DNA of 5,838 nt from JBGPIT01 sp041485125 (GTDB lineage Bacteria; Desulfobacterota; Binatia; UTPRO1). Under the pieces are notes generated by a model. The model saw nothing but the letters and a program-made list of their open reading frames with translations. It was not told the DNA's origin and made no database searches. The stretch covers positions 1-5,838 of the forward strand of contig JBGPIT010000318.1 of assembly GCA_041485125.1 (NCBI GenBank). Direction: 5' to 3'. A program made the translations under genes and the position numbers. Shown piece by piece: positions 1-5,838 of this stretch (position 1 is the stretch's first letter; the number at the start of each line of letters is the position of its first letter).

Positions 1-710
1 CGCTGCGCACGGACGTACTCCTTCACGAAGCGCTCGAACGGGAGGTCGTACGACCGCAACGTGAGGCGCTTGGTCGCGACGCTCGCGGCGCGCACGTTCG
101 CGGCGAGCTTGGTCGCGAGGTCGAGCGCCGTCGCGTCGAGACGATCGCGCGACACCACACGATTGACGAGACCTTGCCGCTCCGCGCGGGCCGCGTCCCA
201 GGTCTCGCCGAGGAGCATGATCTCGCGCGCCGCGCCAGCACCGACGAGCCGCGGCAATCGGTAGGTCGCGAGGCCGGGGATGATGCCGTGGCGGACGGCG
301 GAGAGGCCGAACGTCGCGTCGTCGCTCGCGATCCTCAGATCGCAGCAGATGGCGATTTGCAGGCCGCCGCCGAGACACGGCCCCTGGATCGCGGCGACCG
401 TCGCGACCGGGATGGCTTCGATCTTCGCGAGCGCGACCTCCCAGCGCCGGAACCAATCGGCTTTCAGGTGATCGCCGGCGAGCGCGGCGAGGTCGATGCC
501 GGCGCAGAACGCCCGGCCGCGTCCGCTGACGATGATCGCGCGCGCCTTCGCGTCGCGCGCCGCGCGCGTGGCGGCCCGGTCGAGGTCGCCGACCGACTCG
601 TCGTCGGTGGCGTTCAGCTTCTCGGGTCGGGTGAGCTCGAGGCGGCCGATCCCGTCCGCCCCGGCCGGCGTGTACGCGGCATGCGGCGATCGCTTGCTCG
701 CCCGCTTCAT
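1..710 (-). CDS. Crotonase-fold protein (enoyl-CoA hydratase/isomerase family), 3' end outside window
   Basis: The minus strand is open from an ATG at 710-708 to the window edge, giving 236 residues without a stop, so the C-terminus is missing. Crotonase hallmarks are in order: 'LTRPEKLNA' (about 26-34), the first oxyanion-hole strand 'FCAGIDLAAL' (68-77), the second oxyanion-hole motif 'GPCLGGGLQIAICCD' (110-124), 'FGLSAVRHGIIPG' (134-146), and the 'RLVGAGAAREIMLLGE' helix. Members of the family bind acyl-CoA thioesters in the cytoplasm and hydrate, isomerise or cleave them. Aligned by eye with rat mitochondrial enoyl-CoA hydratase, the catalytic Glu144 becomes Gln118 and Glu164 becomes Ala138, so a classical hydratase is doubtful; isomerase, thioesterase-like or another crotonase activity remains possible. 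The ATG shares its A with the TGA of the upstream amidohydrolase gene (TGATG) and has no strong Shine-Dalgarno sequence, which suggests translational coupling. The family assignment is firm; the substrate is unknown. Confidence 0.92.
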   Translation of the reverse strand, partial: MKRASKRSPHAAYTPAGADGIGRLELTRPEKLNATDDESVGDLDRAATRAARDAKARAIIVSGRGRAFCAGIDLAALAGDHLKADWFRRWEVALAKIEAIPVATVAAIQGPCLGGGLQIAICCDLRIASDDATFGLSAVRHGIIPGLATYRLPRLVGAGAAREIMLLGETWDAARAERQGLVNRVVSRDRLDATALDLATKLAANVRAASVATKRLTLRSYDLPFERFVKEYVRAQ

Positions 711-1966
711 CAGACGCCGCCGAGGAGATCCTTACGGACCCGGCCGTCGCGCATGACAAGGACGATCTTCGCGGGATCCTGCAGCATGCCGAGGTCGGCG
801 AGCGGATCGCCGCTCACGAGGATCAGGTCGGCGAGCTTGCCGGCCTCGACCGTCCCGATCTCGCTCGCCATGCCGAAGAGCGCGGCGTTGGTGCGGGTCG
901 CCGAGAGGATCGCGTCGTGCACGCCGAGCACCTGCGCTTTCAGCGCCAGCTCGTAACTCTTGAAGGGCTGCATGGGCCCCAGCACGTCCGACCCCGAGCA
1001 GATGGGCAGGCCGGCGTCGCGCGCGACCCGCAGCGAGTCGAGACCGCGCTCCTTCGCCTTGTCGATCTTGTCGATCATCTTGCGCGGGAAGCCCTGCGCC
1101 TCGCCGCCGGCGCTGATGAGGAAGTAGGTCGTGAGCGTCGGGACGAAGAACGCGCCGGCGTCCTTGATCGCCGCCGCCGACTCCTCGTCGAGGAAGTTGC
1201 CGTGCTCGATGCTGCGGACCCCGGCGGCAAGCGCGTTCATGATGCCGCGTGGCGTGTAGACGTGGGCGAGCGCGATCTTGTCGACGGTGCGGGCCTCGTA
1301 GCACGCGGCGGCCATCTCCTCGACGGTGAACTGCGTGTGCTCGATCTCGTCGGTCGGCGAGATGCAGCCGCCGCCGCCCATGATCTTGATGCCGTGGGCG
1401 CCGATCCGCAGCATCTCGCGCGCGGCGCGGCGCATCTCGGCGGGCGAGTCGCAGATGCGCGGCGCGGCGACGAGACCGTGGATGCCGGTGTAGGGCGACG
1501 CTTGCGTGTGCGGCTCGCGCCAGTCGCCGTGGCCGCCGGTCTGGGTGAGGCAGCCGCCGGTGAAGAGAATGCGCGGGCCGTTCACGAGCCCGCGCTCGGT
1601 CGCCTGTACGAAGCCCCAGTCCAGGCCGAACGCATCACGAATGGTGGTGAAGCCGGCGCGGAGCGTCTCCTCGAGGACGTCCTTGATCCGGAGCGCGATC
1701 GTCGCGGGCGCCTCGCGCAGCATCTTCGCGACGTCGGTCTCGATGATCGCGGCGTGGACGTGCGCGTCGGTGAGGCCCGGCATGAGCGTCCGCCCGTCGC
1801 ACTCGACGATGGTCGAGTCGCGCGGCAGATCCGGCTGCCCGCCGCGCACGACCTGCGCGATCCGCGCACCGTCGACGACGACCGTCGAGCGTCGTACCGG
1901 CTCGGCGCCGGTGCAGTCGAGCAGCGTGCAGTTCTGGAAGACCGTCGTGCTCACGGGCGAGTCCAT
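710..1966 (-). CDS. Metal-dependent amidohydrolase, imidazolonepropionase/prolidase-like (COG1228 type)
   Basis: Complete gene of 418 residues. An N-terminal composite beta domain (about 8-62) leads into the TIM-barrel motif 'GLTDAHVHAA' with metal ligands His69 and His71. These are followed by 'TGGHGDW' (143-149), typical of this group, 'IKIMGGGG' with the probable carboxylated bridging Lys194, His235 in 'LAHVYT', His255 in 'SIEHGNF', and the catalytic Asp327 in 'CSGSDVLG'. The C-terminal 'GTVEAGKLADLILVSGDPL' is the usual barrel exit. All expected binuclear metal-site residues are present, so the enzyme is probably active. Relatives hydrolyse amide bonds in small cyclic or N-acyl compounds and dipeptides; the substrate cannot be read from sequence. 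No signal peptide is seen, so it is cytoplasmic. ATG 1966 is chosen because the beta domain begins just after it; GTG at 1954 is an alternative, and neither has a clear Shine-Dalgarno sequence. It lies 45 bases downstream of the broken activator and overlaps the crotonase gene by one base. Confidence 0.93.
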   Translation of the reverse strand: MDSPVSTTVFQNCTLLDCTGAEPVRRSTVVVDGARIAQVVRGGQPDLPRDSTIVECDGRTLMPGLTDAHVHAAIIETDVAKMLREAPATIALRIKDVLEETLRAGFTTIRDAFGLDWGFVQATERGLVNGPRILFTGGCLTQTGGHGDWREPHTQASPYTGIHGLVAAPRICDSPAEMRRAAREMLRIGAHGIKIMGGGGCISPTDEIEHTQFTVEEMAAACYEARTVDKIALAHVYTPRGIMNALAAGVRSIEHGNFLDEESAAAIKDAGAFFVPTLTTYFLISAGGEAQGFPRKMIDKIDKAKERGLDSLRVARDAGLPICSGSDVLGPMQPFKSYELALKAQVLGVHDAILSATRTNAALFGMASEIGTVEAGKLADLILVSGDPLADLGMLQDPAKIVLVMRDGRVRKDLLGGV

Positions 1967-2011
1967 GCCAGCATCGCGGCGCGCGACGCAACCGTGCCGC
2001 CGGCCGCGCGC

Positions 2012-2957
<946 letters not shown>

Positions 2958-3035
2958 GCAAATCGAGCGAGCGAAGTAGCCCTGAGCACGATGGCAGCGG
3001 CGACCGAGAAGCGCCGGCATACTTAGAAGCGACGA

Positions 3036-3794
3036 CTACGGGCTGAGAAGCAATCCCATGTGAGCGAACCGGCTCCCATCGCTATCATAGACGCCAACCG
3101 AGACGAGTTCCCAATTCACACACGGCGAGTACCCCGGCTGGCTAATGTGGTTCAATCCAGTGTCAAACGTCGTCTTGAGCTTCGCCTGGCCGTTCACCAT
3201 CACGACAGGAAAACCCTGAAAGGGGATATCCTGAACGGTCATGTCCCCATTGACCGGGTCGTTGAACGTCCAGCGCGCGACAACTTCCAAGCCGCCCACC
3301 CCATTTGCGGCGGCGCCGTTGCCGTCGATGACGCCCGTGAGCTTCAGTGAAATCACAACGTCGCGGGCGACGACGGGATTCAGCGGGTTGAGCGGCGCCT
3401 TGCTTGCCGCCTGAAGCTGGACCGTGCCCTTGCCTTTGGCCGGGTCGAACTTCCAGCTCGTGGGCGAGCTACCGTTGTACTCATTAAAAGTTTGTGGAGG
3501 TTGACAGCTAGGAATGCCGCTTTGGGTGTGTGTGTTCGGGGTACGACTTGGCTCAGTGACCACGCAGGCCCCCGGGAAGTTGGTAGGACAATCCGAATCT
3601 ACGCTGCAGGGTTGCCCAGCATCGAACATACACGACTTGACCACAGTGTTGCCGCACGACACGAACGCTTGCACGAGATCAACCTGGAGTTTCTTGGCCT
3701 TCGACGAGTGGGTGAAGGCACACTGAGCGTGTACGCTGTTGGCGGAGAGTCCAAGAGCAATCGCCACGAGGAGCAGGATCACAAATCTCCTCAT
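3036..3794 (-). CDS. Exported Cys-rich protein of unknown function
   Basis: Complete gene of 252 residues. The ATG at 3794 is chosen because AAGGAG (3807-3802) lies 7 bases before it and the protein then begins with a classical signal peptide: 'MRR', a hydrophobic core 'FVILLLVAIALGLSA', and a likely cleavage after 'SVHA' (about residue 23). No lipobox is seen. The mature part has eight cysteines (25, 47, 55, 63, 69, 77, 97, 225). Six lie within 47-97, including 'QPCSVDSDCP', a C-x5-C pattern I recall from secreted proteins of deltaproteobacteria and Binatota. Residues about 115-250 look beta-rich ('GKGTVQLQAA', 'RDVVISLKLTGVIDGNG', 'LKTTFDTGLN'), ending 'FAHMGLLLSP' before a TAG. It probably acts outside the inner membrane with disulfide bonds. 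The family and role are not recognised. It is the only gene in the inserted segment and has lower GC than its flanks, consistent with transfer. An upstream in-frame GTG start (3881) is discussed in the findings. Confidence 0.85.
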   Translation of the reverse strand: MRRFVILLLVAIALGLSANSVHAQCAFTHSSKAKKLQVDLVQAFVSCGNTVVKSCMFDAGQPCSVDSDCPTNFPGACVVTEPSRTPNTHTQSGIPSCQPPQTFNEYNGSSPTSWKFDPAKGKGTVQLQAASKAPLNPLNPVVARDVVISLKLTGVIDGNGAAANGVGGLEVVARWTFNDPVNGDMTVQDIPFQGFPVVMVNGQAKLKTTFDTGLNHISQPGYSPCVNWELVSVGVYDSDGSRFAHMGLLLSP

Positions 3795-3801
3795 AGGGCG
3801 T

Positions 3802-3807
3802 CTCCTT
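3802..3807 (-). promoter_or_regulatory. Shine-Dalgarno sequence of the exported protein gene
   Basis: AAGGAG on the minus strand, 7 bases from the ATG at 3794. It decides this start over the upstream in-frame GTG at 3881, which has only GGAG. Confidence 0.8.
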
Positions 3808-3825
3808 GCCGCGACTGTTTTAGCA

Positions 3826-3837
3826 GCTTGTACAAGC
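3826..3837. repeat. 12-base perfect palindrome GCTTGTACAAGC
   Basis: A perfect dyad without a spacer, 31 bases upstream of the ATG of the exported protein gene. Its place between the likely promoter region and the ribosome binding site would suit an operator, but no regulator is encoded nearby and chance is possible. Confidence 0.35.
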
Positions 3838-4048
3838 GGGACGAAGCAGAGAGCGGGTACAGCCAGCGAGTATCGTTTCACGGCGTGTCTCCGTCGATGT
3901 TCGGGGACAGACGCCGCTGCGGACGATCGACTGGCCCAGGTGGGTAAGGTGCGGAATCATTTCACATCGCCGGGTCAGCGTCGACGGAAATCGGCGGAAG
4001 CGGACACCTTTGGCCGAGACTCGGATGAATCGCCAGCGGCACGCCACG
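3838..4048. other. Non-coding left part of the gene-poor end of the inserted segment
   Basis: No reading frame here resembles a known protein. On the minus strand it lies directly upstream of the exported protein gene, so it must hold that promoter if the gene is transcribed on its own; no clear -35/-10 pair stands out. The minus-strand stretch at about 4016-3985, with 'CCAAAGGTGTCCGC' followed by 'TTCCGTCGACGC', recalls the spaced 'GTGTCCGC' / 'TCCGTCG' repeats I remember from non-coding ends of IS21-type elements. That likeness is from memory and unverified. Confidence 0.4.
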
Positions 4049-4054
4049 TCATAT

Positions 4055-4070
4055 TGCTCCATGTGGAGCA
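4055..4070. repeat. Inverted repeat TGCTCCA-TG-TGGAGCA
   Basis: Seven-base perfect arms around a two-base centre, inside the gene-poor part of the inserted segment. It is one of three dyads within 86 bases. Confidence 0.6.
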
Positions 4071-4080
4071 GTTCGAGACG

Positions 4081-4096
4081 GAACGGCGGAACGGCG
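4081..4096. repeat. Tandem repeat GAACGGCG x2
   Basis: Two exact adjacent copies of an 8-base unit. It is minor, but lies inside the repeat cluster of the inserted segment. Confidence 0.5.
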
Positions 4097-4104
4097 TGGA
4101 AACC

Positions 4105-4117
4105 AACCGCTTCGGTT
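4105..4117. repeat. Inverted repeat AACCG-CTT-CGGTT
   Basis: Five-base arms with a three-base centre. It is the weakest of the three dyads and relevant mainly because of its neighbours at 4055-4070 and 4126-4140. Confidence 0.4.
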
Positions 4118-4121
4118 CTCA

Positions 4122-4151
4122 GGAGCGGTGACAGTCACCGGGGAGCGGTGA
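4122..4151. repeat. Inverted repeat CGGTGAC-A-GTCACCG inside a direct repeat GGAGCGGTGA
   Basis: The dyad at 4126-4140 has perfect seven-base arms around a single A. The direct repeat GGAGCGGTGA occurs at 4122-4131 and 4142-4151, a 20-base period or about two DNA turns. Both overlap, which resembles a protein-binding site such as a transposase or repressor site. No U-tract follows on either strand, so it is not an obvious intrinsic terminator. Confidence 0.5.
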
Positions 4152-4756
4152 AGCGGATCAGATCGCGACGGCTTGGCGCCGCGACTCCATCGCGCGCCTA
4201 AAACGCGATCCACACCTTTTGACAATACCTCCTCCTCGAAGTTGGACTCGCTCTTGATCTCCTCCTGGAGATAGAGGTTCTGCTGCTGAAGGCGGTTGCG
4301 CTCCCGCTCGGCGAGGACGCGCGCGGTGACGTCGACCAGCATGGTGCGCGTGTACTTGCCGTCGGGATCCGGCTTCGACCACCACTGCACCCACACCGGC
4401 CGGCCGTCGTCCTTGCGCCGGAGCTCCAGCTCGATCGCGGCGCGCTCCTCGCCGCGCTGGATCGACGCGATCGCAGCGCGGACGCGCCGCTGGGTCTCCT
4501 CCGTCGGCGCGACCAGGGAGAGGCCGAGCGTGCCGCGCACCTCCTCGGGCCGGAGACCGAGGAGCGTCATGGCGGCGCGGTTCGCGCTCACGAAACGCGA
4601 GTCGGTGTCCTCGTAGATGTGGGCGATCGGCGCCTCCTCGAAGAGGTCGCGGAATCGTTGCTCGGAGGCGCGCAGCATCTCGGTCGCGTCGGCGGGCATC
4701 GCGCCCGTCGGGTCGGCCGGCGCGAGGGGAGGAGCGTCGTCCCGCTGCTTACTCAT

Positions 4757-4952
4757 TGCTCGCGCGTGAAATAGCCATGGCGCTCGAGCCTTCCGGAGAT
4801 GACGCCGCGCCGGTAACGACCGCCCGCGTGCCGCTCTCGACCCGCATGATGGGCGCGGAGTGTACACGAAACCGGGCGGCGTTTGGATGCGTCAGTTCAC
4901 GCCTTCTCGCGGTTTCCCCGACCCGCTAGCCTATGGCGTGGGAGGACGACCG
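4757..4952. promoter_or_regulatory. Divergent intergenic region between the activator and the plus-strand gene
   Basis: These 196 bases separate two divergent starts and must contain promoters for both if each is transcribed from here. I see no convincing sigma-70 or sigma-54 (-24/-12) element and no strong dyad. Confidence 0.4.
4940..4945 (+). promoter_or_regulatory. Shine-Dalgarno sequence of the 120-residue gene
   Basis: GGGAGG, 7 bases before ATG 4953. It decides this start over upstream in-frame starts, which lie in sequence without protein-like character. Confidence 0.75.
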
Positions 4953-5315
4953 ATGGCCGAAACGCCGAACGATGATCCGTTGATGACGCTGGAAGAGGGC
5001 TTCGACGGCATGGACCGCGCCTACGACTCTTGGTACGTCGCGCGCGCGACGATCCGCTCCGACGCGCGCACGGGCACCTTGCACATCCTGGTCGCCATCT
5101 CCGCGCCGGAACGCGCGTTGAAGCGCGTCCCGGAGGACAAGGTGCAGGCGCGAGCCGTCGCGCTCCGCGATGCGCTGGTGCGGGTCCATCGCGACGAGGC
5201 CCGCTCGCTGACCGGCATGAAGACGATCCGCGCCTGGTGGAACGACCAGCCGCCCGCGGAGCAACTCCCGCCGTCTGAGCGCGGCGTTGCTCCGCTGGGG
5301 CGGCCTCAGGCCTAG
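4953..5315 (+). CDS. Small conserved-looking protein of unknown function
   Basis: Complete gene of 120 residues, the only plus-strand gene. The start has a good Shine-Dalgarno sequence (GGGAGG, 4940-4945). The N-terminus is acidic ('MAETPNDDPLMTLEEGFDGM'). A probable beta-strand pair follows, 'SWYVARATIRSDA' and 'TGTLHILVAISA' (about 26-51), then a helix 'EDKVQARAVALRDALVRVHR' (61-80), and 'GMKTIRAWWNDQPPAEQLPP' (88-107) with a proline-rich, probably loose tail. There is no signal peptide, membrane segment or metal motif, so it is probably a soluble cytoplasmic protein. I do not recognise the family. The gene diverges from the broken activator and converges on the secreted protein gene at 5312-5838, sharing CTAG with it. 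Reality as a gene is supported by the ribosome binding site, the balanced amino-acid composition and the neat fit between neighbours. Confidence 0.75.
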   Translation: MAETPNDDPLMTLEEGFDGMDRAYDSWYVARATIRSDARTGTLHILVAISAPERALKRVPEDKVQARAVALRDALVRVHRDEARSLTGMKTIRAWWNDQPPAEQLPPSERGVAPLGRPQA

Positions 5316-5838
5316 TTGGCCTTCGATTTGAATTGCGTCGGCGAGTTGACCTTCGGCGTGCCGTAGGTCGCTTGCCAACACACACTGCCGTTCTTCAGCT
5401 GAACGGTGACCGGCGGCGTGAGCGGCATCGCGGGCAGCACCAGCGGCTCGCCCTTGCCCTTCACGAGCACCTTGGCCTTCTCGGCGATGCCCGGTTGTAG
5501 CTTCACCAGCGAGAGGCCGTCGGGCGTGAGCGCCTTGTCCTTGTACTTGAAGCCGCCCGACTTGGTCGCTTTCCAGCACGGCTTGTCGATGCATATGCCG
5601 CCTTCGGGCGCCTCGGCGCGCACGATCGGCTGCGCGTTCCCCGACGCGTCGTAGATGCACAGCGTGTACGGCGTGCTCGTGAGCGGCGCGCCGAAGTCGG
5701 CCGTCACCGTGGGCGAGCCCTTCACCCACTTCCACGTCAGGACGTCCTTCTTGTCGGGATCGTTGTCCTTGATGTTGAGGACCGACTTGCCGGCGACGGC
5801 CGGGAGCTTGCAGCCCGGCTCCGGCGTCGGGCCGCAGA
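5312..5838 (-). CDS. Probable secreted beta-rich protein, 5' end outside window
   Basis: The minus strand is open from the window edge to a TAG at 5314-5312, giving 174 C-terminal residues plus two leading bases. An internal GTG at 5725 could be mistaken for a start, but protein-like sequence continues upstream of it ('CGPTPEPGCKLPAVAGKS', then 'LTWKW'). The visible part has paired cysteines ('YTLCIYDASG', 'GGICIDKPCWK', 'GSVCWQATYG') and short Gly/Lys/Pro-rich beta-like stretches ('GGFKYKDKALTPDGL', 'AKVLVKGKGEPL', 'PPVTVQLKNG'), ending 'TQFKSKAN'. I recall similar 'WKW.KG', 'CIYD', 'CWK', 'FKYKDK..TPDG' proteins as multi-copy secreted proteins of unknown function in uncultured Binatota/deltaproteobacterial genomes, but cannot check. 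The N-terminus, and so any signal peptide, is not visible. Export is inferred from the Cys pattern and style. The function is unknown. Confidence 0.82.
   Translation of the reverse strand, partial: CGPTPEPGCKLPAVAGKSVLNIKDNDPDKKDVLTWKWVKGSPTVTADFGAPLTSTPYTLCIYDASGNAQPIVRAEAPEGGICIDKPCWKATKSGGFKYKDKALTPDGLSLVKLQPGIAEKAKVLVKGKGEPLVLPAMPLTPPVTVQLKNGSVCWQATYGTPKVNSPTQFKSKAN

Larger units (their letters stand above)
2958..4228. other. Inserted foreign segment splitting the activator gene
   Basis: Activator homology stops after 'SNFEEE' (minus strand, about 4229) and resumes at 'LGKVKQVAPTD' (about 2957). In relatives these two stretches are separated by only about 10-13 residues ('IVG.SPAL..V'), so about 1.27 kb has been put in and some 30-40 bases of the gene lost. 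The middle of the segment is less GC-rich than the flanks: three hand-counted 60-base stretches within 3061-3720 gave 48-55%, against about 75% in the amidohydrolase and PAS regions. It carries one gene (3036-3794) and about 430 bases without a convincing gene. No transposase, clear terminal inverted repeats or target-site duplication is visible at the inferred ends, so the mechanism (degraded insertion sequence, illegitimate recombination or assembly join) is open. The boundaries are uncertain by about 15 bases. Confidence 0.7.
4049..4756 (-). pseudogene. 5' part of the PAS/sigma-54 activator, fused to 59 residues of foreign reading frame
   Basis: The open frame from ATG 4756 gives 235 residues. 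After a disordered start comes a PAS sensor domain (about 27-150): 'SEQRFRDLFEEAPIAHIYED', 'VSANRAAMTLLGL', 'ELELRRKDDGRPVWVQWW', 'YTRTMLVDVTARVLAER'. Then a coiled coil, 'RERNRLQQQNLYLQEEIKSE' (151-170), and 'SNFEEE' (171-176). In FhlA-like regulators this exact linker leads into 'IVG.SPAL' and the AAA+ domain; here it runs into unrelated sequence from about 4228 and stops at 4049. The missing half is at 2012-2957 in the same orientation, so the two are one split gene of about 500 residues. A truncated PAS protein could still be made but could not activate transcription. The start is chosen because the PAS domain follows closely; the Shine-Dalgarno sequence is weak, and the frame extends upstream to 4867 with only low-complexity Arg-rich sequence. 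Confidence 0.88.

Noticed and set aside
174..956. Plus-strand frame of 260 codons opposite the crotonase and the end of the amidohydrolase
   Set aside because: The minus strand encodes an unmistakable crotonase here; the plus frame is a low-complexity shadow.
3820..4062. Minus-strand 80-codon frame beginning 'MEQYDVACRW' as a transposase start
   Set aside because: After the first few residues there is no helix-turn-helix or other transposase motif, and it overlaps the upstream region of the exported protein gene. The resemblance is too short to support a call.
2972..4242. CGAAGT at 2972-2977 and 4237-4242 as a target-site duplication around the insert
   Set aside because: Six bases is expected by chance at this scale. 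The right copy lies inside conserved activator codons, and the left copy lies within non-homologous sequence, not at the point where homology resumes.
5302..5312. GGCC-TCA-GGCC hairpin at the end of the plus-strand gene as a terminator
   Set aside because: The stem is only four bases, with no following T-run on either strand, and it lies within coding sequence.

Overview
The window is high-GC bacterial DNA. Hand-counted 60-base stretches in the flanking genes run about 75% GC. The organism is probably an uncultured soil or groundwater bacterium of the deltaproteobacterial/Binatota kind. That guess rests on the remembered style of the two secreted proteins (Cys-rich, 'CSVDSDC', 'KGKG', 'FKYKDK') and is inference only.

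Layout. Minus strand, right to left: the 3' part of a secreted beta-rich protein gene (5312-5838, cut by the right edge); then the 5' half of a PAS/sigma-54 transcription activator (4229-4756); a foreign-looking segment of about 1.27 kb (about 2958-4228) carrying one gene for a small exported Cys-rich protein (3036-3794); the 3' half of the same activator (2012-2957); a complete metal-dependent amidohydrolase (710-1966); and a crotonase-fold (enoyl-CoA hydratase/isomerase-like) gene cut by the left edge (1-710). The only plus-strand gene is a 120-residue protein of unknown function (4953-5315). It ends tail to tail with the right-hand secreted protein gene, the two stop codons sharing the bases CTAG.

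The main result is that the activator is a broken gene. PAS plus coiled coil on one side, and AAA+ sigma-54 ATPase plus Fis-type helix-turn-helix on the other, fit together as one protein of about 500 residues. It carries three independent lesions: the 1.27 kb insertion, an in-frame TGA where the family has Cys in 'VNCAALP', and a frameshift between 'RELENVMR' and 'VILSPGP' that fits a 5-base deletion. Before it broke, the regulator lay 45 bases upstream of the amidohydrolase-crotonase pair, which overlaps by one base (TGATG) and so looks co-translated. The regulator probably controlled that pair or a neighbouring unit, and the pair remains open.

No rRNA, tRNA, CRISPR array or intact transposase is visible. 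The right third of the inserted segment has no convincing gene but holds a cluster of inverted repeats that may be the remains of a mobile-element end.
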